Part shown: in pieces, positions 61,422 through 64,000 of the stretch
Layout of the letters: the number at the start of each line of letters is the position of its first letter
Numbering within the stretch: the first letter of the stretch is position 1
DNA from: Castanea sativa
Lineage: Eukaryota > Streptophyta > Magnoliopsida > Fagales > Fagaceae
Length of the DNA stretch: 64,000 bases
Direction: 5' to 3'
NCBI RefSeq assembly: GCF_040712315.1
Contig: NC_134023.1
Span: 64,743,257-64,807,256 of the forward strand
The notes under the pieces: model-generated
Databases searched by the model: none
The model's input: the letters and a program-made list of their open reading frames with translations, nothing else
What the model was told of the DNA's origin: nothing
Made by a program: the position numbers and the translations under genes

Positions 61422-61916
61422 TCAAAGAGATCTCATTTAGATTTGCATATGTTTAAGAAGAGGAATTGGTATTATTGGTTTTGGGGATTAGGATATATAA
61501 TTGTATTTTTTTTTTAATGGTGCCTTACATGAATTTGGGTTTCACCATGTGTAAAAGACGTTATTAACTCTGCATTACATGCTTATTTGTGCACGTGTTT
61601 CTCAACATATGACTTGCATTTTTACCCCTCCTTACGAGACCTGCATGTTTATTTGATTTAGGATTAGAAGAATTGGTGTACTGAAGATTCAAGGTCAGTG
61701 TAAGAGCATTTTTGTTATCAAAATTGATTATTATGAGTTTGAAGCAGAAAGAAATTTACATACTCCAAAAATCCTTATTTTATAACACCCATATTTGTTA
61801 ACCTGTTTCTTTTCACATACATCTGATGTATGATTACAATTAACCATTCCATGAGTTTTGCTTCCTTCCTTATCTTACCAGATTAGTAGCAAGTGGGAGC
61901 ATGCTTTGTTTATTAC

Positions 61917-61923
61917 CACAAGG

Positions 61924-61966
<43 letters not shown>

Positions 61967-61985
61967 TGAATATCACAAGGAGGTT
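61917..61985 (-). repeat. 12-bp direct repeat flanking a poly(T) micro-insert
   Basis: CACAAGGAGGTT at 61917-61928 and 61974-61985. Between them are about 35 T and ATATGAATAT. On the minus strand the A tract abuts the distal repeat. Confidence 0.8.
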
Positions 61986-63524
61986 AAGGAGAGCTAGCCC
62001 TGGTCTATTATTATTATTCTACATCACAAAAATCTTTTTTTTTTTTTTTTTTGGATAATTGTAAACATGGGCAAAATTTGAACCTGGTTGTCTCTATTTA
62101 AAACACCCAGGTATGGAGCAATATAAAGACTAATCTTTAATAAATTACGATGATGTCGTAATCGTCAGTCAAGTAGGTTTGTTCAGATGAGTTAGCAATC
62201 TCGTCCTTGTGCCTGATATTGTCGTAAGAGCCCTCCTTCGATGGTCACTGGTGTGGTGCTTGCTACAAAGTCTCTAATGATAAAGTCAGCGTATAGAAGC
62301 TTTAAAAAAGTATTAGAGTTTAGGATATCAGAGCTACGATGTATTTGTATATTAGAGAAAATGTGTACCTTATTCGATTTTGAGGAGTGTTTATATATGG
62401 CTTCATTGCTTCTAACCATTGTGGGTTTTATTATGGCTTTAGTGCCTTTTTGTAACGCCTCTGGGCTCAGTAATTAGGTCTTGATGAGCCTCCAACGGTC
62501 TGACAGCTGGTTTTGTAACTACTCGAGGTACTTGAATCCTTCATTTAATGGTTTCTTTGTCCATGACGTGGCAAGATAGACGAAGGTGTCTAATGGATTC
62601 GTTTGGGCAAGAAGGTTCGTTGGTCCTATCAAATTATATATTTTTCTTTGTCAAATATTTTTAAGAGTTTAGTCTCCAAATTAATGAATTGACCCCCTAA
62701 AGAAAAACTAGTGGTTCAAGGAACTTTATAAAAAATAAAAAATAAAAAAAATTAGTATCTCATAAAAGAAAAAAGAAAAAAAGATTACAAATAGATTATG
62801 CAAATTTTATAAAAGCTCCACTCAAATTATTTAAGGAAAAGTGATACTAGTAAATATTTTAGAACTGTCTAAAATGCACAATTATTTAAGGAAAAGTAAT
62901 GCTGATTTTTCTTCCACAACATTTTTATGACACTATTACCCTAAATCTTAGGGTTAAAGTTATTATTAGTTCTAATTTAAATCCACTTCATAAATTATTT
63001 TATGTTATTTTAATTAAAATTTAGGCTAAAATGCAAAATTAACTCTCTAATTTTTTTCATATTTCATTTCAGTCATCTAATTTTGTTTTTGTTCATTTCA
63101 GTTCAATTAAGTCATTTTTGTTAACTTTTGTTTTAAAAAAAAATTATAAAAAAAACTGGAAAATATTTATTAATCATTAATTGAATATATATTTTTTTAA
63201 TTTAAAAAATTTGAAGAATAAATTATAGAATTGAAGAATTAACCACAAAAAAACCTTAATTGAATAAACTTAAAAGTTAGATAACTGAAATGAACAAAAG
63301 TAAAATTAGAGGACTAAAATGAAATCTTAAGAAACCTAGGGTTAGTTTTGCAATTTACCTAAACTTTACTAGGAAAATGTTTTGAAAATATAAACATCGT
63401 ACACACGCCACTCTTACTTAACCGCACTTGCTCTTCTACAAAATTTTAGTTCTCTCTCTCACCCTCACTCTCACTCTCACTCGTCGTTCATTTCGCTCCG
63501 CTCCACTCTGCTCTGCTTCGATGG
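61986..63524. other. Intergenic DNA
   Basis: Nothing coding recognised. A CT-rich stretch (about 63448-63520) abuts the UEV fragment. Confidence 0.55.
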
Positions 63525-63765
63525 CGTTGCACCTTGGATGTTGCCAGGTTAGGACTAGGAGGTATGCAGATTTGGTGGCACCAAAAGGGTCCATAAATGG
63601 ATGGTTTGGATGAATTTTGGACATGTGGTTTGGTGTCACAAAAACTATAGGAGCTATGTAAGGATAATTTTCATGAAGCCAAATGGTGATTGCTATTGGA
63701 GGTGAGGAATGGGACACAAAAAGATAGCCATTTGCATTTAGAAGGTTCACAGGCGATGGGCTATC
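63525..63765 (-). pseudogene. UEV-domain fragment (TSG101/ELC-like)
   Basis: The minus-strand frame reads AITIWLHENYPYIAPIVFVT, then KIHPNHPFMDPFGATKSAYL and LTWQHPRCN. This follows the ubiquitin E2 variant fold of plant TSG101 homologues (ESCRT-I): a W-L-x-E-x-Y-P block, P-x-V-x-V-x-P and the later W-x-x-P. Only about 70 residues remain. The upstream side is joined to LINE RNase H sequence, and downstream the frame runs into low-complexity CT/AG repeats. No start, steadiness box or coiled coil is present, so it is a fragment. Confidence 0.7.
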
Positions 63766-64000
63766 AAAATTATCATAGTCAAAAGCTTGGGTGGCTCCTA
63801 ACTTAGCCAGTTCATCACCACACTAGTTCGCCTCCCTCAAGATGTGTTGGACTGTCGATTAGTGGAATTTCCTCAATAGGATCTTGCAGTCATTGAGCAA
63901 AGACTCCATCATAGAATTATTGGTAAGCAATTAAACAATAAGCTCAGCATCTAGTTTCACACATAAAGAGTTAATCCTAAGTTGGGTTGCTAGAATGGGC
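63766..64000 (-). mobile_element. LINE RNase H fragment, cut by the window edge
   Basis: The minus-strand frames give LCVKLDAELIV, SLLNDCKILLRKFH and HILREAN.CGDELAKLGATQ (dot marks a stop), which is the C-terminal RNase H-like end of a plant LINE. Two or more stops interrupt it. It continues beyond position 64000. Confidence 0.75.

Overview
This is a stretch of plant nuclear DNA. Spliceosomal introns, a eukaryotic tRNA-Gly(UCC), plant-only gene families (EIX-type receptor-like protein, DUF295 F-box proteins, a REM-type B3 domain), plant SINE/LINE/LTR/hAT/MITE families and very AT-rich intergenic DNA all agree. The repeat families look to me like those of woody Fagales such as oak or chestnut, but that is recognition from memory, not a search.

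Intact genes are few. (1) A single-exon LRR receptor-like protein of 1043 aa, minus strand, 9143-12274. (2) tRNA-Gly(UCC) at 15948-16019. (3) A five-exon UPF0114 family gene with a likely plastid transit peptide, minus strand, 17503-20975; I traced its splice sites and it encodes 290 aa. (4) A 454-aa F-box/DUF295 protein, plus strand, 52858-54222. The remaining gene-like sequence is broken: a GH31 alpha-glucosidase pseudogene (24089-28583), two LRR pseudogene fragments, four decayed F-box/DUF295 copies, a B3-domain pseudogene, an unidentified two-exon remnant (58290-59045) and a TSG101/ELC-like UEV fragment at the right end.

Layout: 1-5.9 kb is a mosaic of LRR, GH31 exon 1, LINE and F-box fragments. 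6-9 kb is AT-rich with a SINE and a CA-anchored repeat. 9-12 kb holds the receptor-like protein. 15-21 kb holds the tRNA and UPF0114 gene. 21-22 kb is a hAT-like element with an 8-bp target duplication, nested inside an older inverted repeat. 24-28.6 kb is the GH31 pseudogene. 28.9-29.65 kb is a solo LTR with a 5-bp target duplication. 30-40.5 kb is almost all mobile DNA (MITE, LINE pieces, decayed SINE, an element carrying a 138-bp tandem array, a long hairpin). 41-45 kb is the inverted counterpart of the first 6 kb. 46-52 kb is repeats plus the B3 remnant. 52-57 kb is the F-box cluster. 57-64 kb is remnants and LINEs.

The main structural result is that the left mosaic (about 1-5.9 kb) and the segment at about 34.6-44.8 kb are inverted relatives. 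They share, in mirrored order, LRR, a LINE tail inserted at the same base context, an F-box/DUF295 gene and a dispersed repeat, and each side has since lost different pieces. A second pattern is a set of eight very short A/T-rich inserts, each flanked by a perfect 10-18-bp direct repeat; they look like extremely truncated retroposon insertions or repair scars. I found no operon-like or clearly new multi-gene system. The genes do not form a pathway; the links between them are shared duplication history and plausible roles in immune receptors and ubiquitin-mediated turnover.
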